In this document: positions 11,885 through 22,489 of the stretch, in pieces
How the letters are laid out: the number at the start of each line of letters is the position of its first letter
Numbering within the stretch: the stretch's first letter is position 1
Assembly: GCA_032622095.1 (NCBI GenBank)
Contig: CP136061.1
Coordinates: 8,008,734-8,072,733 of the forward strand
DNA length: 64,000 bases
Source of the DNA: Siphonodentalium dalli
Taxonomy: Eukaryota; Mollusca; Scaphopoda; Gadilida; Siphonodentaliidae
Direction: 5' to 3'
Translations under genes and position numbers: made by a program
Notes under the pieces: model-generated
Databases searched by the model: none
Told to the model about the DNA's origin: nothing
Seen by the model: only the letters and a program-made list of their open reading frames with translations

Positions 11885-12045
11885 CAATTTCACCTATTCA
11901 TTTCGCAAAAGAGTTAATTCGTGACGTCACAGAGTCCCGATAAAAAGTCATATTGCACACTTGGGAGTCCAATATGACATTCGGGAGTCCAATATGACTT
12001 TTCCCCGGATTATCACGTAGCGGCTTTTGCCAAATCAGAAATAGT
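11885..12045. repeat. GACGTCA/AGTCCAATATGAC repeat, copy 1
   Basis: Contains GTTAATTCGTGACGTCA, AGTCCCGATAA, two GAGTCCAATATGAC words and CCGGATTATCACGT, then CAAATCAGAAATAGTGTT. The same order of words recurs at 12905-13100, just before the second Gly-rich exon. Confidence 0.8.
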
Positions 12046-12072
12046 GTTAGTAAAGGGATGATAATAATATAA

Positions 12073-12214
12073 AGTATGTGTTTTTCTTGTACGAGTCCAG
12101 GTATTGGTGAAAAGTCATACCGGACGAGACGCGCAGCGTCGAGTCAAATGTGAGTTTGCACCAAAACCTGGAACAGTACAAGAAACACATACCGTACACA
12201 ACATTGTATAATGC
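12073..12214. repeat. Second copy of the long hairpin
   Basis: Shares AGTATGTGTTTTTCTTGTAC and GAGTCCAGGT with 11553-11722 and folds on itself (GTCCAGGT with ACCTGGAAC; ends GTACACAACATTGTATAATG). The centre is GACGCGCAGCGTC. More diverged between arms than the first copy. Confidence 0.8.
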
Positions 12215-12406
12215 CATTTTAATTATCCATGTGTATATTTATAAAACATTTAGGAATAAAATGGTTGTATAATTACAGGATGTGCATATAACTTTTAGTT
12301 GCAAAACTCGGGGGAGGGAGTGGGAGGTGGGGGATTGGATTACAAACAAAATTACCTTTTATTTCTGGGTATCCAGTTAACCCTTTACCCAACAGAAGGG
12401 CCCTGT

Positions 12407-12475
12407 GCCAATGCATTCTCTTATATATGCGAGTCGACCATAGGTCGCCTCGCATATATAAGAGAATGCATTGGC
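12407..12475. repeat. CCAAT/TATA hairpin module
   Basis: 69-bp inverted repeat from GCCAATGCATTCTC to GAGAATGCATTGGC. The centre (GTCGACCATAGGTCGC) is in the flipped orientation relative to the copy at 12554. Confidence 0.95.
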
Positions 12476-12553
12476 TTAACACATTAAAAATTATAAAATT
12501 GTTAAAATTGTAACAAAAAATGGTAAAAAGTGTTAAAAAAAGATTTTTTTTAG

Positions 12554-12622
12554 GCCAATGCATTCTCTTATATATGCGAGGCGACCTATGGTCGACTCGC
12601 ATATATAAGAGAATGCATTGGC
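12554..12622. repeat. CCAAT/TATA hairpin module
   Basis: 69-bp inverted repeat with centre GCGACCTATGGTCGA, the opposite orientation to its partner at 12407. The pair therefore sits as inverted copies inside one MITE. Confidence 0.95.
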
Positions 12623-12904
12623 ACAGGGTATAACTGTAACCATCACAATGTGGTCAATGAGCCGATTCCAATGATATCCATATTTGTATGGTTTTATTGA
12701 GACAGACCGAAGATATTTTAGGCTGTTGAAGCTTTATTTGGCCGGTTGGGTAAAGGGTTAAAGATAGAGATGCAAGTAAAATTTCACTCCAGTTGGAAAT
12801 GTGAAACCAGTAAAAAATTGGGACACAAGGGTTAATATAACATAGATGTCAGGACATGACATTATCAACACCAATCATATTCACTTACCTATAGAGTTAC
12901 TGCG

Positions 12905-13104
12905 CGTTGATTATAGTTAGTTCGTGACGTCAGTCGGAGTCCCGATAACTTTTATAAAAGTTATATTGAACTCGATTCGAGTCCAATATGACATTCGGGA
13001 CTCCTGTGATGTCAGGTGGTGTATTCATGACACTTTCTGAGTCCAGTATAACTTTTCCTCGGATTATCATGTGACTGCATTTGCCCAATCAGAAATAGTG
13101 TTTG
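12905..13104. repeat. GACGTCA/AGTCCAATATGAC repeat, copy 2, upstream of the Gly-rich exon
   Basis: Repeats the words of 11885-12045 (TTCGTGACGTCAG, GAGTCCCGATAA, GAGTCCAATATGACATTCGG, TCGGATTATCA, CAATCAGAAATAGTGTT). Includes TGACGTCA-like CRE sites. The 3' part abuts a TATA-like motif, so a promoter role is possible but not shown. Confidence 0.6.
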
Positions 13105-13112
13105 TATATAAG
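13105..13112 (+). promoter_or_regulatory. TATA-like motif upstream of the second Gly-rich exon
   Basis: TATATAAG lies about 85 bp before the exon boundary at 13189 and 93 bp before the first ATG at 13198. If real, it would make the downstream exon the start of its own gene with no signal peptide. If the two-exon model is right, it is fortuitous intronic sequence. Confidence 0.3.
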
Positions 13113-13188
13113 TGAGTGGAACTGAGAGTCGGTCAGACTAGCTTTGATTTTTATTTATTTTTAATTGTAATGCATTCCACTCTTGCAG

Positions 13189-13710
13189 ACTGGAGTGATG
13201 TCGGATGATTTTAGTGGTCGCCCAGCAACCAGCGGTATCGATCAACTTTTGAGACTTCAGGTTGGCACAGACACCTATAGAGGGAACCCGTTACTAGGGT
13301 CAGCTATATTAGGATCCGATGGAATCGGCCGTGGATTAGGACGCGGTCGTGGATTAGGACTCGGTCGTGGGTTGGGAGGCGGTTTACTGACCGGTGGCTT
13401 GGGCGGTAGATTAGGCGGCGGATTAAACGGCGGCATAGGCGGTGGATTCGGCCGTTTACCAGGCGGCGGCATAGGCGGCGGAATAATCGGTGGAATAGGT
13501 GGATTAGGCGGCAGATTAAACGGCGGCATAGGCGGTGGATTCGACCGCTTACCAGGCGGCGGCATAGGCGGCAGAATAATCGGTGGAATCGGTGGATTAG
13601 GCGGCAGATTAAACGGCCGCATAGGCGGTGGATTCGACCGCTTACCAGGCGGCGGCATAGGCGGCGGAATAATTGGTAGAATCGGTGGATTAGGCGGCCG
13701 TTGGTCATAA
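13189..13710 (+). CDS. Gly-rich repeat protein exon (31-residue repeats)
   Basis: The frame is open from a good splice acceptor (T-rich tract, CTCTTGCAG|ACTGGAGTG) to a TAA at 13708. The first ATG is at 13198 (MSDDFSGRP...). The first ~50 residues are ordinary sequence; then comes a GRGLGRGRGLGLGRGLGGG stretch, followed by three 93-bp/31-residue repeats carrying GGGFDRLPGGGIGG and IGGLGGRLNG, the last ending GGRWS. GC content and glycine codons stand out from the AT-rich flanks. No signal peptide is encoded here, so an upstream exon is expected; the exon at 4791-5087 fits in phase, giving a predicted 272-residue secreted protein. Gly-rich secreted repeat proteins occur in shell and other extracellular matrices; the role is inference. 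No canonical AATAAA is seen soon after the stop. Confidence 0.7.
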   Translation, partial: TGVMSDDFSGRPATSGIDQLLRLQVGTDTYRGNPLLGSAILGSDGIGRGLGRGRGLGLGRGLGGGLLTGGLGGRLGGGLNGGIGGGFGRLPGGGIGGGIIGGIGGLGGRLNGGIGGGFDRLPGGGIGGRIIGGIGGLGGRLNGRIGGGFDRLPGGGIGGGIIGRIGGLGGRWS

Positions 13711-13861
13711 AACATTATTGGAACAAATAATCGGTTAAACACATATCCGGATATAAATATACACACCACAAAGAAATTTCAGGAAGAACTCGATGTGTTG
13801 CAAAAACTATGTTTCACTGTAAGTCCTACATCTTCTCGAGACACATTTTACGCAAACTTTG

Positions 13862-14148
13862 TTTCACGTGACGTTATGACACGTTTATCGCCATATATGG
13901 AGTGACACATTCGATCTGTTTGATGTGACGTTATGGCACGTTTATCGCCATATATGGAGTGACACATTCGATCTGTTTCACGTGACGTTATGACACGTTT
14001 ATCGCCATATATGGAGTGACACATTCGATCTGTTTGATGTGACGTTATGGCACGTTTATCACCGTATATGGAATGACACATTCGATCTGTTTCATGTGAC
14101 TTTATGGCACGTTTATCAACATATATAGAATGACACATTCGATCTGGA
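13862..14148. repeat. 57-bp minisatellite carrying CArG-like boxes
   Basis: Five units with GTGACGTTATGACACG, TTTATCGCCATATATGGAG and TGACACATTCGATCTGTTT. Units 1-3 contain CCATATATGG, a perfect CC(A/T)6GG box (13891, 13948, 14005); units 4-5 have decayed versions. The junctions alternate between TTTCACGTGACG and TTTGATGTGACG, so the array has a two-unit higher-order pattern. Confidence 0.92.
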
Positions 14149-14156
14149 TCTGCCAT

Positions 14157-14640
14157 TCAAATTGGTGACTTTACGCATCAAATGTGATTTTTGTTTTGTT
14201 CATCGATCGTTGTCGAAATGTATAAATTTAAGAATTTAATTCACGTCGATTTAAAGCTGTTTGTCCCCCGATCCTTTATAACATAGAAAATAATAACAGA
14301 GCAATCGGAAACACTCTTTTTACATAAAATAAAAACTAGATCAATCAAAAGCACTCTTATAACATAAATCATCAAACCAATTGCATATCGCAATAGTTCC
14401 ATAACTGCATTTGGATAGGGATGAAGTGCCATCAATGCGTTGTTGATGTGTAGGACTTCCGGGCCCCTCACGCAGCGACCACCGATGGCCGTCTTGGAAA
14501 ATCAATCTCATATAATTCCATGTACCAATATATCTCATGCACGGTAAATATGCTTTCTATACCGGTACTTCTGTTGCGGTGTCATTTTAGTCAGCCCTAT
14601 TTTCAACCTTGAGGGAGACAATCAGAACTCCCATGGCTTG
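14157..14640. other. Non-coding stretch with diverged 40-bp repeat relatives
   Basis: At 14289-14395 it contains AGAGCAATCGGAAACACTC and AGATCAATCAAAAGCACTC spaced by AT-rich sequence. These resemble the ACCAATCGAAAACACTC units at 24915. The rest has no recognisable content. Confidence 0.5.
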
Positions 14641-17600
14641 ATTATTACGCCACATGGTGGTGTATCTAGTTTCGGTGATTTTGATATTGTGTGGTGGACA
14701 GGACGAATGTATTCTTGGATATTATTTTTTGTACCTTACTCAATTGTACCAATAGAATCACGTATATGCTGAAATTGTAAAGTTAACGGCACCGGTGTAT
14801 AATATGTTTTTGAAAATATGATAAATCGTATCCATAGGGTCAGGACAGGCTGAAATTGTAAACTTAAAGTCACCGGTGTAATAATATGTTGTTGAAAATA
14901 TAAATAATCTGATAGCCTGAAAATAATATATCACCCATTGGGAGCCCCTGGTGTATTCTTGGATATTTTTATTTGTACCTTACTCAATCGTACCGATAGA
15001 ATCACGTAGATGCTTAAATTGTAAAGTTAACGTCACCGGTGTATAATATGTTTTTGAAAATGTGATAAATCGTATCGATAGAGTCAGGACAGGCTGAAAT
15101 TGTAAACTTAAAGTCACTTGTTGTTGAAAATATAAATAATTTGATAGACTGAAAATAATGTGTAACCCATTGGGAACCCCAGGTGTAGTGAAGTGAATTG
15201 TGGGTAGTTTCATTGTGATTCTCCGCCATCTTTATTTTCTGGAATTATCACCAAGATTTCTCCACTCGATTCTCTTAAAATGCACCCGAATCGGTCAAAT
15301 TCTTTTGATAATTCTATCTAAATACATCTTAGCTACTATTCGGATCTGCTGTCCCGGTCGAAAAGGGTTTAGTTTGACCAAAATGGCAATTGACAAAAGG
15401 CTGTTTACAAAAATGCGTCTACTCGATGACCCGTCCACGGTCCACGCTGTAGTGTAAATTTATTATCGAAAACAAATTCAATTTCTTCCATCTAAAACAT
15501 AATTATGCGCTGAACTCTGTCATTTAAAAAAAAAGAAGAATATATACGTATTACACACATACACACCAAATTTCAGCTCAAAGTTTTGAAAAATGACAGT
15601 TTTATAGACATAAATCGATTTAAATGGGAAATCCTGTGTTAAATTTTATCATCGAAAAAAAATCATTTCTTCGATCTAAAAAATAATTACGTGCTGTACC
15701 CTGTCATTTTAGGAATATATAAGTATCCCACGCACACACCAAGTGTGAGCTAAAAATTTTTAAAAATAAGAGATTTATCGACATAAATCGATTTGTATAT
15801 GGCAGATGCAAATTGCCTTGTTAAATAAATTTTAGGGCCCTGCAAATGTTTTCTGAGCTGTTCCATATTGGGCACTAGAGTCCATATTTGACCGTTATAT
15901 CTGATAATTGTGCGACAGTACAGTCGCGTTACTTTATACGTCAACATTGATCATTATCACCCGACAAATTTATTTCGGCCTATCGTATCAACCCCTATTT
16001 TCTCACGCGTAGCTTGACTAAGTGTCAACATTGGTCTTTATCGCTCCACTAATTTGTATCGTTTCATCGGTATGAATTCCATATCCATCTATCCACATAT
16101 AACCAACCGAACCTCTAATCCCGGTCCAATTTATTTAATTTTTTATCGCTATAGTCACGTTACTTAATATTTTATCGCGTGATACTTGTACTTATATGTC
16201 TATGGTATTGCTATAGTATACCGTATACATATATCAATTGCTATTCCTTTCTATATAATCCTGGTGCCATCTATAGAGATAGAGATAATTTCATACCCCC
16301 CAATTTTATGTCATTGCTGCTTTAGTACAGTCGCGATACATTACATGGCAACATCGCTCCACTAATTTATGTCAGTTTATCGGTACGAACCCCTTTTTCT
16401 CCGAGTCCATATAACGTACCAACCCAACATCTTATAGAAGTCCATAAATGACTATTCTGGCACTATATAGAGATGACTAAGAATCTGACACCCCCTATTT
16501 TATAGCCTTGTTGCAATGTTCAGTAGAGTTGAGATGCATAATATGTCAACATTGGTCATTATCGCTCTATAAATTTGTATCGGTTCAACCCTTAGTTCCC
16601 TGTATCGCCCACCCCTCCCTGAATTTATTTTTTCATTTGTATTATAGTCTCGATCGTTACGTACACATTTTATCTCTTGTAACTTTTGCTTCAACGCGTC
16701 GAGTTCCGCTGCAGAGAATACAAAACTGACAACATTTTGAAATGTAAGCAGGCTTCAAACTCATCTTATCCAAGAAAAACTCTGGTTACATACGAAATTT
16801 GTGTATAAGGTGTACGCGCATTTGTTTCGTTAAAAACCAAAGGTCCCAAGTCAAGGTCCAAATCCCCAACACACTGTTGTGAGGTTTAACTCCATCTACA
16901 TACAGTAATGTCCAAAGTAATTGATCACTTAACCACAGCAAAATTATGGGTATTTTTTCATGATTTTAAATCCTGAAAAATTACCCATAATTATTATTTC
17001 AATGATATTTTCATTACATGGGATCCAAAACCCGACTTACGGGAGCGTGCTTCGCGCGCGACTGTATCTTAAGCATATGTGCATATTTAATAGGCCAACA
17101 ATTGGAATCCCAACAGAGAAGATTGGCGTGGGTCCCTTGTGCGAGCTGTCCATCGAAAACTATTTAGACATCTCAAGACACGTTAGACCCAATAAATTAA
17201 TATACAGAATAGATACATCTATTGCCTGAGTGACTAATATTTATATTTGTTACAATGAGGTCAAATAGTTGCGAAGCCAGCACCACAATTCTTTCCCTCC
17301 AATATTAAAACAACTTCTAAAGAATTATTAATTTACCTTATATTTGGTATGGAGCGTCCTTGGTTTACTGGAGTTCAGATTTGTTAACATCACGTCACCA
17401 AGTTAATTACTTGCGAAGCCACAGCCATAACTATTTCCCTCCATAGTAATTCTCAAAACAACTTCTTAAGAACAATTGACCAGGTCAGTCGCGCAATTAT
17501 TGGAAGAGCCACGGTCAATCATTTTTTAAAAACCAAATGTTACATTTAAATTATTGCTTTATGTAACCAAAACAAAAATTAAATGAGAAAATTAAGTTTT

Positions 17601-17850
17601 ACTACTTGCTAAATTTTATCTTTTAATTATTTCATTTAAATTTTAGTATTTACAGTATACTAAGTCCAAGTCTTTATAATCTGTTGAGTGACCCCACATT
17701 CGTTTACTTGCTTTGTTAGTAATAATTTGAAGGTTTACTTGTTTAAACGCAATTGGTATCAAAATATTTTATGTATTTTTTATAATTTATATTTATATGT
17801 AATACTATAATCTTGGTGGCGTTACCATTTCTGACTATGGTTTTCTTGTT
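14641..17850 (+). mobile_element. Helitron-like non-autonomous element, direct copy
   Basis: Begins ATTATTACGCCAC and ends ACCATTTCTGACTATGGT + TTTCTTGTT at 17850. The end has a short stem (ACCAT/ATGGT) just inside the terminus, and GGTGGCGTTA near the tail is the inverse of the head's TTACGCCACC. The terminal ~570 bp at the head (14641-15215) are repeated at 17851-18420, immediately after the tail, giving a head-to-tail junction. The whole unit recurs inverted at 27146-33956. No Rep/helicase frame is present. Assignment to Helitron/Helentron is by structure only; an unclassified repeat is the alternative. Confidence 0.5.
17667..17669. other. Paralogous empty site of the 3045-bp insertion
   Basis: AGTCCAAGTCTTTATAATC here is the uninterrupted form of the sequence that, in the inverted copy, is split by the element at 27330-30374. 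CAA on this strand (TTG on the other) occurs once here and twice around the insertion. Confidence 0.8.
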
Positions 17851-18420
17851 ATTATTACGCCACCTAGTGTGGTGTTACTTGCATTTGGTTTTTTGATATC
17901 ACATGGAGTACAGGGCGAATGTATTCTTGGAGATTGTTTGTACCTTACTCAATCGTACCGATATAATCACGTAGATGCCGAAATTGTAAAGTTAACGCCA
18001 GCGGTGTATAATACGTTTATGAAAATATGATAAATCCTATCGATAGAGTCAGGACAGGCTCAAATTGTAAACTTAAAGTCACCGGTGTAATAATATGTTG
18101 TTGAAAATATAAATAATCTGATAGCCTGAAAATATTGTATAACCTATTGGGAGCCCATAATAAATGGGAATAACCTATTGGGAGCCCCTGCTGTATTTTA
18201 TGGAGATTGTTTGTACCTTACTGAATCGTACCGATATAATCACGTAGATGCCGAAGTTGTAAAGTTAACGCCACTGGTGTATAATATGTTTATGATAAAT
18301 CGTATCGATAGAGTGAGGACAGGCTCAAATTGTAAACTTAAAGTCGAAAATATAAATAATCTGATAGCCTGAAAACATTGTATAACCTGTTGGGAGCCCC
18401 TGGTCTAGTGAACTGAATTA
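17851..18420 (+). repeat. Second head segment of the Helitron-like element
   Basis: ATTATTACGCCACCTAGTGTGG abuts the tail of the preceding copy. It contains an internal duplication (ACCTATTGGGAGCCC near 18141 and 18170; TTGTACCTTACT near 17937 and 18210). The inverted partner is 33320-33956. Confidence 0.65.
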
Positions 18421-18815
18421 TGGGTAATTTTAATTGGAGTGCGCATGTCTGTTTTTTTTATAGTAACGGCCATCTTTTATTTTCTGCATGCGCAGTCTAT
18501 ATGCGTTCTTTTGGGGAAATTCGCTATTTTGGTTAAGTGAAACAATGGTATGAGTTCAATGTTTGTTTGTATATAAGAAAGTATATTGAATTTTGGAGGC
18601 CGACAATTGTATCTATTTGAAGATTAAAAGTTGCTTGTGTGTATTTAGCTGTGCATGGTTCGTTAATTAGGCCAGCCTATTGTCATATTAGAACGTCTCC
18701 AATAACATACAACCTCTCTGCAGTTAACATTGTGAATTTGGCAACAGTCCAAGCAGGCCCTCTAATGGAGCACTGTGAATTTGGCAACAGTCCAAGACAC
18801 GTGGGGTATATATAG
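18421..18815. other. Non-coding spacer
   Basis: Includes a short direct repeat GTGAATTTGGCAACAGTCCAAG (18732 and 18775). Nothing else recognised. Confidence 0.4.
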
Positions 18816-18957
18816 AATACACACGTAGTGTTTCTGAATACCAAATTTACACCACGAGTGGGATTGATGGTTTACCACACGAGCTTTAGCGAGTGTGGTA
18901 AATCATCAATCCCACGAGTGGTGTAAATTTGGTATTCAGAAACACTACGTGTGTATT
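18816..18957. repeat. Near-perfect hairpin, about 65-bp arms
   Basis: AATACACACGTAGTGTTTCT ... CACGAGTGGGATTGATG ... CCACACGAG, loop GCTTTAG, then the mirror image to AGAAACACTACGTGTGTATT. Arms are nearly identical, so the foldback element is recent or maintained. It would form a strong cruciform or RNA hairpin. No open frame. Confidence 0.93.
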
Positions 18958-20146
18958 TTGTTTATACCATGACCGGTACAGGAGCAACAACTGCTATGAA
19001 ATCGAAATAAACCCACTTAAATTAAGATGATTCTGTCGCACCATTCACAATCATCCCCGTTGTGTTCCCCACACTTGGCCGTACATCGACGTACACTATC
19101 ACAGCTGATCAGGCGTATTGATACATTGAATTAGGTCAACATTCAATTGTACGAATATGGTATCATTGTAGCCAATTCACAATAAACTGTAATCATGATG
19201 AAACCGCCATAAATAAACAACATGAATATATATATGGGAATACGAATTTAATGAATATAAATATAACACATTGCGGGAACTTTTTTTTCTCCGCCGTACA
19301 GTGAACAGGAAACCACGAAAGTCATTTTGAAATCCACCGTTTGTTGTTCGAGTTTTTTACGTCTATTTCTTGAAATATATGTTCAATTTGTTGATCTGGA
19401 TGTGATTTCCACGGAAATAACTGTTCGTTTTTATCGCATTAGTGAGTATAATATTCAATTGAATCGAAAGTATCAAATTGTTTTCATCGCGAGGCGCTAC
19501 ATTTTAAAAATAGAGTGATTTTGATCGAGGTCATGGAAGGTTAATGAAAGGTCAACTCGGATGTAGTTCTACTATGGGTATAAACTTTAACCATTGAAAT
19601 GCCATTAAAACGTGTTACCCACAGTAGAAACGTGTTACCCACGGTCGGACTCCTGTTCACACACAGTAGGGTGTACAGCACAAATATATTATATAGCATG
19701 TTTGTACACAGTACAATAGGGAGTCATGGTATAAAATAACTGAACACCTGTGGCCAACTTGATCTCCAGAATGTTTTTAAGTGGAAGGGACAGTGTAGTG
19801 GGGTGGGGGTGGAAGTTAGATTTTGAGTGTGTATGATTCACAACTTTTGTAAAAAAAAGTTAATGCACATGTAGTTGGAAATTTCATACATTATTACACT
19901 ACAACATAAAGGTTAAAATACATGGTTACCATTGCCTGGTATCCCAACTAGTAATTATTGTCCCCATTATGATGGGGACGGGGATCGAATGATGGAGGTA
20001 TTTTGAGGGGGTGGGAGTCACAACTGTTATAAAGAATTTTAACAGTTGGAAATTTCATACATGATTACACTAACTTTTTGTCCCCATTTATTTTACTGCT
20101 GTCTTGTTTGTTACTGTATTCCTGATATGGAAATAATAAAGAGCAT
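18958..20146. other. Non-coding stretch with short duplicated blocks
   Basis: AACGTGTTACCCAC occurs twice near 19608-19640. A block with GTTGGAAATTTCATACAT and ATTACACTA occurs at 19876 and 20045, each after a GGGGTGGG stretch and CACAACT. The GTTGGAAATTTCATAC words recur in 27750-28100. The 63-codon frame at 19327 has no recognisable domain. Confidence 0.45.
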
Positions 20147-21710
20147 TTATTACGCCACCTGTGGTGTATCTAGCTGCTGAGATTTTGATATTGCGTGGTG
20201 GACAGGGCGAATGCATTGTGGGGCTTTTATTTATAGAGTTGGAAATTCCGTTTATTTAAAAGTCGGAACTACGCGACCAGTAGGCCAAGTCCAGTAAAAC
20301 GGTTCGTTATAGGTGCTGGTTGTTATTGTTATTTTAACGGAATTCTGAGTTGGTCATTCGCGAAACCAATATATTTTATATTCTATAATTAAAACCGTGG
20401 GTATATAATATATGATCCTCTTTATGGATATTGTAGGAAGGTAAATTTAGCTAAAGCGGTGGGATATCTTGCAAGACAACACATTTCGGTTTGCGCTATA
20501 ACTGCTCAATGTTTTAAGGTGTTACACAACGTCTGATAAAAAGAGTTCTATCGGGAATATTCACACTATTTTTTCAGAGAACATGCATAGAGTAAACATA
20601 GTCCTATCGGACTATCGTAAAGTAGTTCCGTTTAATTCGGGATTAATTAACCCTCAGACTGCCGAAACTGCCGACAATAAATTCGCTTGTTCGTGTCCGC
20701 CGAAAATCAAACTTGCCTGTTTAGAGGTCCCATTTTCGTGGCTAATGGTGATAGAATCACAATTTTTCAGTCAAATTCATGGATAAATTACATTACACTT
20801 AATCGGCTTATGTCCGCGGCCATAAACCTGCGTTTTGATAACAATTTATTTGAGACAAACTGTTGCGCGGGTATCAGTCGGCGCTTATCGGTTGAAGTTA
20901 TTATGATCGTGCAGCCTGCGCGTGCAACAAGTGTTCAAATACAACAGAAGAAAAAAATACTATGTCAAATAAATAACGTCATCAATGGACAGACAAGTTT
21001 CATTTCCGCGGGACACGAAAAAGCGAATTTAATGTCGTCAGTTTCGGCAGTCTGAGCGGTTTAATTAATCTCCTTTACGATATCCCGATAGGACTATATT
21101 TACACTATGTTCTCTGAAAAAAAATGGTGTGAATATTCCCGATAGAACTATTTTTATCAGACGTTTTGTAACACATTAAAACATTGAGCAGTTAGCGCAA
21201 TTTTCTGGAATTTCGGACTATTTCGTCTATAAAAATACGATGAGCAACTGAAAATGTTTTTCAACATTCTGGAAGGGGTAGATGTCCAGGTATATATGTT
21301 TAAAATTTCACGCATTAACTATGACAGATAACAAAGTTATAATTAGTTTTATAGGCCCACCATAAATCCCCTATAATAAACGCATGCCCCCGTAATCACA
21401 TGGCTTTGCTGTGGATGCTTTCGTTCCCAGCATGCATCATTCTCGCTATCTGTAAAATGTCTATGAACAATGGCTGTGCCACGCACTCTTAGCTTTGATC
21501 CGCATTTAGAAGCATTCTGGTGTGGCGAATGAGAAACCTGCAGTAATTTATAAGCCGTAGTTCATTGTAATAATTTGAAGAATTACTTATCTTAACGGAA
21601 TTCTGAGGCGGTCCATTCATGTAACCAATATATTTTATATTATGATTTATATTTATGGCTAATAATACGATCTTGGTGGCGTTACCATTTCTGACTATGG
21701 TTTTCTTGTT
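20147..21710 (+). mobile_element. Helitron-like element copy with internal foldback insertion
   Basis: Head TTATTACGCCACCTGTGGTG at 20147 and tail GGTGGCGTTACCATTTCTG...TTTTCTTGTT at 21710, in the same orientation as 14641-17850. The body differs (AACCAATATATTTTATATT occurs twice) and is shared with 58090-58476. The foldback at 20491-21200 interrupts a sequence (AAGACAACACATTTCGG) that is uninterrupted at 58115. Confidence 0.5.
20491..21200. mobile_element. Foldback MITE with arms of about 225 bp
   Basis: TTGCGCTATAACTGCTCAATG at the left is mirrored by CATTGAGCAGTTAGCGCAA at the right. The arms share GTCTGATAAAAA, TTCTATCGGGAATATTCACA, TTCAGAGAACAT, CCTATCGG, CAGACTGCCGAAACTG and AAATTCGCTT. 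The unique centre is about 20730-20975. No transposase. Open frames over it are arm artefacts. Confidence 0.85.
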
Positions 21711-22489
21711 AGCGCTGGTGGACGGACCTCGGGCTACCCAGGTCGATCCGATACACTGTCAAAGGGTTCAGTATTATGATTTATGGGAACAAATTTGACT
21801 CTATTTAGCTGTTATGTTTCTGCCCAGCTTGTGGGTATATATTCTGGGTCAACTGAAATCATTTGGATTTGTTAACAATAGGAAGATTATAATAGTATCA
21901 TGGTGTTGGTCTAAGCTAAGAACCCGACCGGCATGAAAGGGACAATGTGAGTGGACTGGCGGATCATGATTACGTTTCATCATTGGTTATAGATTCGTTC
22001 TTATGCATGTGTATCTGGGTGCTGACTATTCCCGCTCTGCGTCCAGGGGATAGCATTATTTACATGACACTCAAACGGGCATATAGGTAAAGGGACATAC
22101 GTTAGGGACACCTCATTTCACCATGCCTAGTGTTGTTATCATATAGCCATAATCATGTATTTCGTGCTCTATAGACAGGGCTATGGTTATATATATATGG
22201 AGCCCAAATTGCATAGGGTTATAAGGACAATACATTCCAGAATGGGTGTGAGTTGTTGTGCCAAGTAATTGTCTGATAGTTTGCACGAAAAACGTGTTGC
22301 TTAAGTAGTCTACATTTGATGTTATTGTTCTCGTTTTGCAACAGGAGAACATTTATCGTAATTCATCGACTTGAATACATGTCGGCTCGTCACCTGAATC
22401 AAATAACAATTCTTGGCAGGATGTGAGTAGATCATCATCGATATTAGTAGATTGTTGCATTGTATGATATATTGCACTTCTTTTTCAGA
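21711..22489. other. Non-coding stretch
   Basis: No repeat partner or coding similarity recognised, apart from sequence leading into the pseudogene at 22490. The start of that gene's remnant could lie a little further left than I can recognise. Confidence 0.35.

Larger units (their letters stand above)
12377..12761. mobile_element. TTAA-flanked (piggyBac-like) MITE with two internal hairpins
   Basis: Starts TTAACCCTTTACCCAAC at 12377 and ends GTTGGGTAAAGGGTTAA at 12761: an inverted terminal repeat including TTAA on both sides. TTAA target sites with CCC-starting TIRs are the hallmark of piggyBac. The 385-bp body has no transposase. It carries two 69-bp hairpin modules (12407-12475 and 12554-12622) separated by an AT-rich spacer with repeated TTAAAATTGT words. 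A diverged copy lies at 55334-55674. Confidence 0.8.
5088..13188 (+). other. Possible 8.1-kb phase-0 intron joining two Gly-rich exons
   Basis: The donor CAG|GTTAGA at 5087/5088 and the acceptor CTCTTGCAG| at 13188, after a T-rich tract, are both phase 0, and the exons on either side encode secreted-style Gly-rich sequence. The interval has no better coding signal. It holds MITEs and the 76-, 43- and 45-bp minisatellites. Against it, a TATA-like TATATAAG at 13105 could serve an independent downstream gene. This is a model from matching phase and composition, not from transcript data. Confidence 0.35.

Noticed and set aside
13275-13769. Pro-rich minus-strand frame opposite the Gly-rich exon
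   Set aside because: It is the complement of Gly codons (GGN read as NCC). The plus strand has the splice acceptor and sensible repeat evolution.
14641-18420. LTR retrotransposon (direct terminal repeats around an internal region)
   Set aside because: The terminal segments begin with a head abutting a tail, there are no TG...CA LTR ends, primer site or gag-pol frame, and the inverted copy carries only one terminal segment type.
20583-21055. Overlapping frames of 67 and 122 codons
   Set aside because: They lie on the arms and centre of a foldback element with no recognisable domain.
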